Shown here: in pieces, positions 32,901 through 45,900 of the stretch
How positions within the stretch are numbered: the stretch's first letter is position 1
Layout of the letters: every line of letters begins with the position of its first letter
Source: Chaetoderma sp. LZ-2023a
Lineage: Eukaryota; Mollusca; Caudofoveata; Chaetodermatida; Chaetodermatidae
Length of the DNA: 64,000 bases
Assembly (NCBI GenBank): GCA_034401795.1
Contig: CM067367.1
Span: 55,120,384 to 55,184,383, forward strand
Direction: 5' to 3'
Position numbers and translations under genes: made by a program
Notes under the pieces: generated by a model
What the model saw: the letters and a program-made list of their open reading frames with translations, nothing else
Database searches by the model: none
Told to the model about the DNA's origin: nothing

Positions 32901-35900
32901 AGAAACCGAAAAAACCTGAGCGTGAATTAAATGCAAATGCTCCGGAATGGTTGCCGACTATGAACAGGCACTGCTATCGTAGATTTTAACATATATAGTT
33001 TCTGCGGTAATTTTAAGCGGGTAAGCTTGTGTGTTTGCAAGAAATTTATGCATTACTTTTCTCAACGTCATGGAATATTTCGTTTTTGCGAGTCTATGGG
33101 AAAATTTTGACAGATTTTGCACTAGTCCACCGGACTTGTGACAAACAGCATATAAGTAGTTCGTATGAGAATCAGGTAGTCTCGGACTAGCGGACATAAC
33201 TAGAGATTGAACCCTGCTATAGCGAATACAGACACCGCAGGCATTAAAAAATATCATCAATACCGTCAATAACGATATTCGAAAATGATTCCTAAATAAT
33301 TTTAAACAATTGTGTTAAGAAATTAATCTTCCCATATTTATAGTGAGTGGTTGGATAAAAAGTGCTACCATATTTCGCCTAATTGAAGCCCATGCTCTAA
33401 TAGAAGCCCACCCCCTAACTTTGACATATGAGCTCCAATGATTTCTTAGCAGTTTCAAAACAGCGAAACTCTGTATTAGAAGCCCACCCCCTAACTCAGC
33501 AGATTGTATAAGAAAATTTTTTTTTAAGAGCAAATTTGTAAGAATAGCATGTATAATAATAACAATCGTGTCACAGGGTGTGTCTACTTCACATCAATCT
33601 CTGCCCTGATACATTTCCGGCCCCTCTAGAAGTCAATACAGGCCTTGGATTTGTAAATCTCGACCACCTATTAGATTAATACTAATAGTAGGCCACGTAT
33701 GTTCAAGATATAAGAAAGTTTATTCCACACTTTTGTAGTCAAAATGCACGTAAAACAGTCTCGGTGTGAATAAATACCTTCCTTATAAATATATTTTAAG
33801 ACCAAATTTATGTACCAAACAAGCAGTATTGCGCATCAATTTTTTAACGCCGATCAACATTAAATGATCCAAAATGAATTATTACGAACGACAATGTACA
33901 TGTAGCCAGCTTCTTATGTTGGCGAGCAAGCGGCTCTTTTGCAATTGGAGGCGGCGTGTTCTCGCGAGATATTATACGCTAACGGGAGTTTATTAAACTC
34001 GTACCCATTATTCAGATCAGTATGATAATATCGCGCAATGATAACATATAGAAATTTCCGAGTTCCGAGTCTCTGATTCCAGAATATTTATATCCGAGTA
34101 CTCGCTCTAAAATAAACTCTTCAATTGGAGGCGAATCATGATTTGTATTTTTTCGCGACACTATTTTATATCAAATTGTGGATTAATTTTGATTTAATAA
34201 ATGACCTTTATTAAAGGATACGCAATATTTAGGCGCTCAAATCAAATAATTTCACTTCCCCGGTAATGTTTTGAGGTATACATTAAACATAGGTGTAGGC
34301 GGTGGGAATTTTTATGGGAGAAAATGCGTTGAATTTCCGTGGGATTAGTTTTAGAAAACTTTTTTGGGAAAACTCTCTAATACATGCCCACCCCCTTTCT
34401 CAGAGATGTTGGGTTGGAAATTGAACACCTCGTGTCCTAATAGAAGCCTAGGCTTCACTTAAGCGAAATATGGTAATTACATTGCCAAAAAAAAAAAGAC
34501 CTCCCTAACTATTAGCGGTTATAGAAGCCTTGAAACCACTAACATCAACACGATTTCACAAAATATTGAGACAAAATTGAATGAGATACATGTACGTCTT
34601 GCAATTCTCATGTTAAGATTCATATATTTATAATCTCTAAACTTTTGCTTCGTCAAGAGTAATTAAGATATAACAGTCTGTAATTTGTTCAAGAGAATAA
34701 AAATTTTGTCATATAAAATGTCCTTTTGCAGACCAAGAGGACTATTTTTAAAAACTTAACACTGGTATGACTGGCTCGTTTATCGAGATAGTCATTCCAG
34801 CAGTAAATTTTCAAGAATAGTCTTCTCTTGGTCTGCAAATGGACATTTCTCAAGATCATGTCAGAAGTGCTTTTGGCTAATATGAGGGCTAAATGGTTAG
34901 TGTAATGTACACAGATTTTATACCATACTATGTATTTGTAATCGTGTCACAGTGACACATATTTCTGAATTATGGCCTTTCCCTGAATTATTTTCCTATA
35001 TGGATCTTGATCAGGTCTGTAAGTAGAATTATTAACAGATACCTGTTATTGTCCACGTTGACATTTGCTTGGTAGTAGCCACCTATAATGAGATTTTTGC
35101 TTTTGCAGTACGTATCAATCTGAAAATATAATGTACAGGATTTAAATGATAACAAGAGGCCCATGACACTCAGCTGATGAATACACTTAAAGCTCTCGAG
35201 CTTCTTTGTAATTAACCCTTTAACCTTTTAATGGTCAAATTTGATCAAGAAAAAAGAAATATTTGTTTATTGATTGTCCATTTGCAGGTCAAGCGAAGAC
35301 TATTTTTGGAAATTTACCACGGAAATGACTGCCTCGGTTATCGAGCTATTCATTCCAGGGATACAGCTTCAAAAATAATCTTCTCTTGGCCTGCAAATGG
35401 ACATTCCTCAAGACCACTGCAGAGGCTGGTTTTGGTTGGCTTGACCATTGAAGGGTTCAAAAGCCAATTTTCACACAAAATCTTGGACCTATAAAGGTGA
35501 ATTCTTCAAAAGGCACATCTGCGTATCATAATGAGACATACACCAAGTTTCATTAAAATATCTGAAGCGGTTCTGTATGATATGCTGTTTACGAGATAGT
35601 GGATGGACAGGACAGATGCTTTGATTACTGTAGGGCCCTAATAAATGATGTAAGAATACTACCAAGAACACTTTGAACAGGGGATGTGAAACTTTGATAA
35701 ATGATGTCATAGAGTAATGTGTCATGCGTGATGTAATAATGTGTTAAGACCTAGTGGTTGACGAGGTTAGTCTCTCAAAATAACATTTTTGGCCTCTATT
35801 ATTCCTGCTGTTAGTGTGATGCTCACGCATAGTGGTTTCCATCACCCGCTCTCACTGTCAAACTAGCTTCTGTCAGTAGGCCTAATTAATGCGCAAGCAT

Positions 35901-36340
35901 TGTGTAATTTAGTATACTCCTGTATCATATTCTCATGGGTTCCATATTCTCGCGGCAATATGATTTTTGGCTATAAATAAACCAAAGCACCGTATCCGTC
36001 TCTTCCCATCCGTCTCATTGTTGTAGGCTTGCGCGATCATTCAGTTTTCATAAACATAATTTTTGATTATATCGTACAGGTCCTTGTGAGCTAGGATAGG
36101 GGAACTTGAACACAATTTCATCCAACACAAAGAACCATGTAATAGCAAATATTTCGACTAGTTCATGCTAGTATTGGTATTATATGAAAAGACCTACAAG
36201 CCTTACTTCGAACGAGAATTGCAAATGCTATAACGTTAAAACAACAAAAATTTGTATTTCTGACCAGACCACTAAAAATGCCTCCAGTCTACATGTAATT
36301 GCCAGATAGTAAGATGCTTTCAGAAATACAGTTAATATGC

Positions 36341-36423
<83 letters not shown>

Positions 36424-37131
36424 ATAACAATATTATAAACAATTATCTTAGACCACTATATCGATACAATATTGCAAGACCCAAAATACCCCAATGTAAG
36501 CGACCAACATAAAATGATCCAAAATGGAATCAAACATGACAGAATTTGCTTAAATGCCCAAGATTTAAAATGTGATAGATTGCTTCTTATGTTGGCGAGC
36601 CAAACCTCATTTGCGATGGGAGGTGCATGACACTTAAGCTGCGTTTACCTGCCACGAGGAATGTGGATAGCGGGTTGCGGAAACAGAACATACTTTTCCA
36701 TCATCCATTTTACGCAATGATACCGCGTGCAAGTAAATGGTACAGACAATATTTTACCTGCATTCCGCATACCTGCTTTCCGTTCCGCAATCCACACCTC
36801 GCATGCCAGGTAAACGCAACGTAAAGTTTGAGACAGGGTTAGATCGCCTGGATCTATAACATTTTCTTGTTATCAAATGGGTAGCCATTATTCGGATCCT
36901 ATTTAAAGTACAATACTCGGTTACGATCACGTAATGATAATATCAACTAGAATGCGAAGTCGATCGCATGTTATCAGATTGACTCAAGAACAAAATAATG
37001 TGTTGTACTGTAGTCTACTAACTACAAGCTTCTAAATGATATGTGACATGACCACCTTTGGATAAATTTAATTTTTGACCCACAGTCCCCCCCAAATAAT
37101 ATAGCAAAATTTCAAAAAGTGCAATGCACAT

Positions 37132-37167
<36 letters not shown>

Positions 37168-38822
37168 CTGTGCAAAAGTTAAGCACCACCCTATTTTTAC
37201 GCACATGCGAGGGTATATTCATGTGCTATGAAGAAAGCAATAGCATAAACATTCATGTACCCATCCATCTTAGTGCAAGAGGTAATAATGCAACTAGAGG
37301 AATGCTGATTATGATGGTGGGGAAACACTATGATTTTGTTTTAACTTGAAAACGAGGCCTGAATATGGTTACGTTGACACAACTGACAACTATTGCCCTA
37401 CAGTTGACACACGTGGCTAGATTGTCATTAATGGTGTCTGAAAACGAAGTTTAACATCTGTTCACAAGTTTGAGACTGCCATTATTAATACTGGGTATAT
37501 CCACCTTGTGCCTGGATGACGGCCTGGACATGACGTCTCATGCTGGTCACCAACCGACTGATACGCCATTGTGGTATTCGTTGCCATTCAAGATGGAGTG
37601 CGTCTGTTAATTCCTGTAGGTTCTGCACAGGAGGATCCCTCCTTCTCACCATGTTTCCCAGAATGTCCCAGATATGCTCAATAGGGTTCATGTCAGGGCT
37701 CCTTGCTGGCCATGGTAGGGTTTCGATGGCATTCTGGCGGAGGTATTCATGCACAGCTCTAGCACGATGTGGTCGGGCGTTGTCATCCATGAATATAGGG
37801 TGGGTTCCAGGTGCATGATTTACAAAATGAGGGACCACAACTCTATCCAGTATGGAATCTTGATATCTTTGTCCATTTAGTGTTCCAGGTACAGTCAACA
37901 GATCCAGCTTACAATCAAATGAGATGCACCCCCATATCATAACGGAACCTCCACCAAATGGAACTTCTTCCATGATGTTACGTTGGTCGTACGCCGTGCG
38001 TCTGGACCTCCATACACGAGTTCGACCATCTGTGGCATGAAGCAGGAACCGACTTTCATCGGACCAGTGTACCCGTCTCCAGGATCTCATGTTCCACTGT
38101 CTTCTTTCGTTGCACTACCTCAGACGCTCCTCTTTGTGGTGTGCAGTGAGGAGAGGACGTCTGACAGGTCTCCTAGCTTTCATGCCAGCAGCATACAGTC
38201 TCCTTTTGACGGTAGACATTGACACTCTATTGCGCGTTTCCCATTGCTGGCTGAGCACTCTGCTGTTGGTGAATGGAGATCTCCTAACAAGGCGTACTAG
38301 GGCTCGATCATCACGGGCAGTAGTCTTCTTCGGTCTTCCAGATCTAGGCCTGTCCTTCACCTCGTTAGTTTGCCCATGTTTTGCAATCAAACGACTGATT
38401 ACAGTATGGTTAATGTTCAGCTGTCTGCCAATCTCTCTGCATGACATACCAGTGGTATGCATGCCTATGATTTGCCATTTCACACGATCACTTAACCTTC
38501 GTCTTGCCATAGCGGTTCACAATCAAGAGCTAATTCTCTCTGTACAAATAAACCACGGTCATGAACACAAAATTCCTAATCTTGTCGCCTAAATCTGTAT
38601 GTAATGTTCTACACCTCAAACTGGACTTTTACATAACTGAACACGTGTGCTGTTTCCCGCCACGCACGGACATCAAGCGGCGTGAAGTCATGCATGCATG
38701 TGCATTTCGTACTTGGAATTATGTCAGCTAACGCGGGGACAAAAAGTATGGCAGCCTAGTTGTACCATCATGTTTCTACGTTCTATTGTTTTTGCTGGTG
38801 CTTAACTTTTGCACAGGTGTAT

Positions 38823-38854
<32 letters not shown>

Positions 38855-39913
38855 AAAATATAAATTTCCGAGTCCAGGATAATTATATCCGAGCACTCGC
38901 TCTAAATATTGTTGATACTTCTTAATTTGCATAAACCATTAGAAATTCCTAAGATCACCACATTTATATTTTTTCAGGATGATATTTTATGTTAAAATTA
39001 GGATTAAATTTGATGTAATAGTCCAGTCATCCTATGAAGCTTCAAATCGCAAAAAGCGCAAAAGAGGAAGCCATTCCTCTAACATCGTGAGCTTTAATAT
39101 GGGAGAGATTAATTTGGTCCGGAGAAGCAATCTCGTAACAAAGCTTAATCGTCTCCCAAATCCATCAGGATATCGTAAACTTTGAGACCGGCTTAGTTAA
39201 CTCTTCCGCATAAGAAAACCATAAGCGACGGATCAAATCTTTTGAAATCAGTTCGCTGTTTGTACATTCTTAATGCCCTAACAGGACACCAGAGTTTGTC
39301 GGAAGGCGAAAAAGACGATAATGATTTTAAAATGATCGGACTAGCAGGAAACCGGTTAGACTGAGTTTTAGATAAAAAAATCCCTTCTGGGATATAAAAC
39401 TAAACCGTTTCCTGAAACTATAAATCTCTCACTTTCAGCAGAAAAAGCATGAATTTCTGAACGCCTTCTAGCAGAGGCCATTAATACTAATAGAGGAAAG
39501 AGGTTCAAAATGACGGCCTGCCAGCACTTGAAGAACCAAAGCCAAGTTCCATGAAAATAAAGGCTTAGCTATCGGAGTAGGAATATTGCCTAGACCTCTA
39601 ATAAAAACTATTAAAGGTCTTAGTGCTCTTGACATCGGCATACAGAAGGCAAGGAAGAGAAGATGCCAGAGAAAATCTATATCCCCTAACCGTATTAGGA
39701 CGATGATCCGCCAGACCTTAATCAACCATTTGAAAACTCAAGCTCAAGAGAGAACGACAGAAACAAACGGATCGAGATGATCAAACGAGGAAGGAGGAAG
39801 AGAGGAATTAAGAAGAATGGAAGATGAAGAGGAAAAACAGGACCAGAAGATCCCTGGAGAGGATTGAGAGAAGATGAAATAGGGGAAAACTCCAGAGGAG
39901 GGAAAAAAGAAGA

Positions 39914-39982
<69 letters not shown>

Positions 39983-42900
39983 ATGACTAGAAGAAAACTT
40001 TAGAAGGAGAAGAGGCAGAGGATGAAGGAAGAGACCTATACTTATCTTTACTTATTTATATTTAAAGACTTAGAACCAATATTATCATCTTGTAAAGACG
40101 GATGTCATTGAGTTTGATATGCCAATAAAAGGAATGATTGATAGATCGATAATGAATCTCCGGGAACAGCTCGAATGTTAAATACACAAAACACTGATAC
40201 TTGATTCTGATGAAAATACTACGGGTTGAATCTCGAAACAAAACGCTGATAGACAGAGGCGATATAAAATCAAAGCAAAATGACTCGCCAAAACCATGAC
40301 TGTGACAACGAAGAAGAAAACTCGGCTTTTATTCCTTCTTCCTTCACCCTATTTGCTCTTGTAATCATTAATCTCAGAGCCATTCTCATCCCTATGAATC
40401 CACTACTGAATCTTTTCCTTTCAGCGCCTGTCAGAATTAGACTAAGAATTATGCTAGAAACAGGGATTTTCTTCAACAAATAAACTCCCTTTGATTAAAA
40501 TAAATATGTCAACCTGCCGACATAAAAGGAAAAAAGAGCGTGAAAAAAGGCTGAACGGCCTGAAGACAACTGGCCATCTAAAGTTGGATGGAATTAAAGA
40601 TTATGTATATAACGATAATGCGTAGAATACCGACTGACTTATCGGCTGCAACAAAAAACCCATCCGGCAACCAGTTGGAAGAGTCTTTAATTACGTTGAA
40701 TTGTTTCACTGATAAAAGAATAAATGCTGAATATCTACAATTCCAAGAGAGACTTCAAGACCGGCAATGTCTCGGAATTAATGTTTTCAGCGATTAAACA
40801 TTCCGATTTTAAAAGCACTTACTGAAATAAGACTAACTCTTATTAGGCAAGATGATGACTAGATCCTAGGAAAGACAAACCTGGAATCTCAGTAAGAGCT
40901 ATCACCGGAAATCCAAAAAAGGAAAACAGAACCGGAAGTTAATCATAGAACACCATGAAAACCGGTAATGACCCTATCCGCGGATGTACGAATCTGGAAG
41001 TGAAAAAAAAAAAGGAAACGGAAATGCGCAAACCGGAAACTGAACCTGGATGTACAGTAATAAGCATAGGAACCGGAAGTCAGACCGGATACGGAAAGAA
41101 CGGAGGTAGATCCGGAAAACAGAAGTAACCCCTGTCCCGAGGACCTGAATCCACTACAACTGATCTAAGACTTTGACATTGGCATATATGTTAAAGATGG
41201 GGGCTTCTGCCGCCACCACCACTGCTTGAAGGTCATGCCTTTTCTTCTTATTTACAACCTCAAGACTCACGTGGGTTTGACCCAGTGACCTGCTCGAGAT
41301 CACCTTCGAGAGCTTATTTGCTCTAAAAATTTTCTCTTCGTTCTTTATTCATCCACTAGACCGGAAGTTACGTCCCAACCGGAAGCGGAAGTCGGAAGAG
41401 TTTATTAGTCATACCAGAAACGGTCGGAACGGAAGTAAGAACCGGATCTAAAAGAAACTTCCGAATTCGCCGAAGAAACCTCCCCCCCCACCCATCCATT
41501 GCTGCTGGACTAGATATATATTAGAATATTGCAAAATACACAGCTTTTGCCTTACTAGCAATGGAGGTAGGGGAAGGATGACCAGAGGGCAGCGCTGTAA
41601 GGATGAATAATCCTTAAAGAAAACTTACATACGAACGCAGACCACCCTATGCAAAACCTGCACATCGATGTGGGGGTACACGTAGTGCACTTAAAACAGA
41701 CATGTCCTCCATACTCCACAGAGTTAACTCGTTCACAGATTGAGGACGTGCACTTAATTTATCGTTCGTTAAAACAAACTCTTAAAAACGAAAAAAGATT
41801 ACGAAAGAAGCATACAGCTTAGAATTTCGATAAAAGAAGTCTAGAAACATGCAAACGCCTTTCAAAGAAAGGCTGGAAAAGTTCAAATTCAAGATTGTTT
41901 TCTATCATAGGGAAATAAACGTAATTCCTTGTAAGCACTATTTTTCCTTTAACTGAAAGTGATTAAGGGCTCACTGGAGTAATAGAGTGTTTTTATATGA
42001 TGATGACTTAGGCATATTAAAGTTGTTACCACGAAAACGAAACACACGAAAACTGGTAACATTTATATACATAGTTATAAAGTTCAATATAACCACAAAA
42101 TACTTCCAAAAACAGAATTTTGGGAGGATAGACTTCATAGTAGGCATATCTTAGCGTGAGGAAGTTCTTCAATAGTAAGCTGACACAGCGCAAAGCTATA
42201 AAAACTTTCTGATAATATTTGTGCAGTTGTTCTGCTTGCAGAATAATTGAACAGTGAATCTGTTTCCTATTTGGGCTCCAGTGCGCATGCGCATTTAGTG
42301 ACAGGCGTCACTATGGAGTGAGCACAGACTGGTGCCAGTCTAACAGTTAATATACTGGAGATGGACCTAACCAGTAACCTGGTTGATGGTCCATATTTAT
42401 AGGAATAGGCATGGGGAGGAGTGTATGCAAGCATAAAAATCTTATTCTGGCAGCTAAATGCAGATAATTGATTTAGCAAGTAGTGATTGAATGGTAATGG
42501 ATGTTTTTGTGGTGTAATAACAACGATAGGTTTCTCCCCAAGACCTAGTCCAATCACCCTATCAAGTTTCAATGCAATCCGACAAACGGTAATGGAGTTA
42601 TCATCACGAAACCACTCTGCCGCCCGCACGGCGCCATTACATAATAGCCAGCCAAATTTTTGGTTGGGGTATAAAAATGTATGAAGTTTTACTAAAATTG
42701 GCCCAGTGGTTAATAAGTTGTCTTTTTATGATTTTCTCAGAAATTTGTAGAAAATACCAGATGTCAACCAAAAAAGCTAAACTTTGATTGATTCATGGCG
42801 GACATGTTGTTTTGACATCTCCCCATGGAACACACTCTAATGGCCTTTAGTCCCTAATCATATCTCCCAAATTTTGTCCCGACCAGTCCAGTGGTTCTGG

Positions 42901-45900
42901 AGAAGACTATGTCAACCAAGATGGCCGTCGAACCATTTGGCCAATCAAGTTCCCTTGAACAAACTTTGTTGAGCTGTTGCTCCAGATGATGTTTCATGAG
43001 TTTTGAATCGATCACCCCCACGGTTTCCGAGAAGATTTTTAGACGTTTCAAAAAATTGGTCAAAATCCAAGATGGCTAGCAGCCAAATTGCCCGATCGAC
43101 TTCCTTCAAACAAACTTGGATCCCTATGCCCTAAGGATGATTTCTGCCACATAAACTTGAAGTCGGCCAAGTAGTTCTCCAGAAGAACACATTAAAGATT
43201 TCCCATTGCTTTAGTATGGGAGTTTTTGGCAGGAAAAATAGCCAAACCATTTATCCGATGGTTTTGAAAATGACAAATATGAGATCAAAATACCCAAAAA
43301 CCTATATAAAACTAATTTCAGCCTCAAAATCCATTAAAAAAAATCCAGCACGCTACATTTTGATTGGCCCACGAATTTGGCCTGATCGCTTAAGTGGTTC
43401 TGGGGAAGAAGTCGTATTTGCATAAACTAGGTCATCCAAGATAGCAGCTGAACCATTTGGTCAATCAAGTTCCCTTGAACAACCTTGGTTCAGCTCTTGC
43501 CCTAGATCAAGTTTCATGAGTTCTGAATCTATCCCTCAAACGGTTTGGGAGATATTTAAAGACATTTCTAAAAATCAGTCGAAATGCAAGATGGCAGTCG
43601 GCCAAATTGGCCGATTGGCTTCGTTTAAACAAACTTGGATCTCTCTGCCCTAAGGATGCTTCCTACCAAATATAATTGAAATTGGCCCCGTAGTTCTCGA
43701 GAAGACATTTTAAATTTCCCATTGCTTTAGTATGACTGTTTGGCGGGAAAATCATCCAGGATGGCTGACAAATTGTTTATCCGATAGTTTAAAAAATTGC
43801 AAATTTGAGATCAGATTACCTAAAAACATATAAAACCGATTTCAGCCTCAAAATCCATCAAATAAAAAAATCCAACATGGCTGCCAAGCACGCTATAATT
43901 TGATTGGCCCACAGTGGCCATATTTTTTGACAGATCAATTTCTCTTGAACAAACTTTAATGGTCCTTAGTCCCTAATCATATCTACCAAATTTCGGCCCA
44001 ATCCCTTCAGTGGTTCTGGAGAAATTTGAGCTAAAACTAAGTCAACGAACATGGCCGCTGAACCATTTGACCAATCAAGTTCCTTTGAGCAAACTTGGTT
44101 CAGCTCTTGCCCTAAACTATATTTCATGAGGTTTGCTTCAATCCCTCAAGCAGTTTTGGAGATTTTTAGACACTTCTAAAAATCGGCCAAATTCCAAGAT
44201 GCCCACCAGCCAAATTGTACAATTGGCTTCGTTTGAACAAACTTGGATCCCTATGCGCTAAGGATGCTTCCTGACAGATATAATTGAAATCGGCCCAGTG
44301 GTTCTTGACAAGAAGTCATTTAAAGGAAAAGTTGACGGATGACGGACGGACACACAATGGACGGTCGCCACGACATTAGCTCACTTGGCCGTTCAAGCCA
44401 GGTGAGCTAAAAATGAATGGCCTCACTGCGCATAACAGCTGTACAGTGTATATAAAGCTGTGTAGCCTCGTTCCCTAATAAATGACCCAGGGAACCAAGC
44501 TAGCGCAAGCTAAAATTACCAGTAGTTCCGACTGTCTTAACTTCCTGGCTATTATACTTTAAAATTATGCGCATGCGTGTTGAGATAATTCAGTGACATG
44601 CAAAATAGTAACATAATCCGGACAGTTAATACGCTAATTCTTCTTACATGGCCTAAAATTGTTAGTCGAATGTGCATCATTTATGATGTACAATGCATTA
44701 TTCCTGTATTTCTCTCACAAATTTATAGAGAGAATGAAATTTAATGTGACTATGAAAATGATATTCATACGTGTCATTTGCCGATTACTGGTACTACACA
44801 AAATTACATGTACTTGAGTCCCTGTACAATATTATTACCATGGATGCAGGTAAAACAAATTCGTGGTAAAGATAGATCATCAGACCGAAACAATGCTAAA
44901 ATGGATGACCAGTGCTAAATATCATGTGATATGCGAGTAGGTTGCAAAAGCTTGCAATCAAATTCATTTCAAAATATTCAACATAATCCGAGTAAATTAT
45001 TTTTACAAATAAATTACGTGGTAGACCTGTAATTAGTATAGTAGTGTGGTAGATCTGGCATGTGATAGGTGAAGAATGCTGTCAGTGATGAAGGTTTTGT
45101 CAGTGATGAAGATTGTCTTTTTAATCATGTAGTCACATAGGCACCTAAAAGCAAAAATTACGGGGCCCAGACAATTTTTCAAGGGCCCAATTTTATCATT
45201 ATGATGCATCAGTGTAAAGGGTCCAACATTTACAAATATAGCATATAATAATTTATGAATCATTTACTAATGTAGAAAGTGTTAAAAACATTGTTTTCAA
45301 GCTTAATAGTATTGGATCAACCGGTATCATCGGATAATGGGTTTTCGAGGGTATAAGCACATTTTCATTGATTTAAAGTGTACAAAGTAAAACGTTAAAC
45401 AAACTGTTAGTGTATGGAAATAACGCAGTATTTACCATCGTAATGATATGGCTATATAATATCTTTATATACTATTCCTATTTATATAAAAATTTCCCAT
45501 CAAAACTGCTAATTTTTGTATCTTCCGAAAACTAAACTCGAAAACGTGAGACAAGGCTATGACGAAAGCACAGGGATATCTGCAACACATTCTGCGTACA
45601 ACGGAAAAACGCCTCGCTAACATTCTGATAGCTCGCTTGTGTTGGGAATTGTGATGATCATTTGATGCACCTGGATTTAGAATATTACTGCACAAACTGG
45701 TGAGAACACTGCATATACACATGTATATGCATTATATTACCTTTTAAATACAAATGTCTCATGTTGTGTGGTTTAGTTTATTAGTTCAGGAAATCGGTTT
45801 CAATGGCGATGAAACGTATTTCCATGATTCTGACAGCTGTAGCATGTCTATTTCATGAACGCGAAAAACTATTTGTAAGGATGCATTAACTTAGCCAAGG

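Larger units (their letters stand above)
36430..39015. mobile_element. Second copy of the 33.4-kb TIR element, broken by insertions
   Basis: Segments 36485-36616, 36836-36960 and 38855-39015 align in order and orientation with 33840-34200. Shared blocks are AAATGATCCAAAATG, CTTCTTATGTTGGCGAGC, CATTATTC, GCAATGATAA / GTAATGATAA, AAATTTCCGAGT and TATCCGAG..ACTCGCTCTAAA. A 183-bp MITE and the Tc1 element with its TA tracts separate the segments. The terminal repeats of this copy were not found. Confidence 0.6.
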
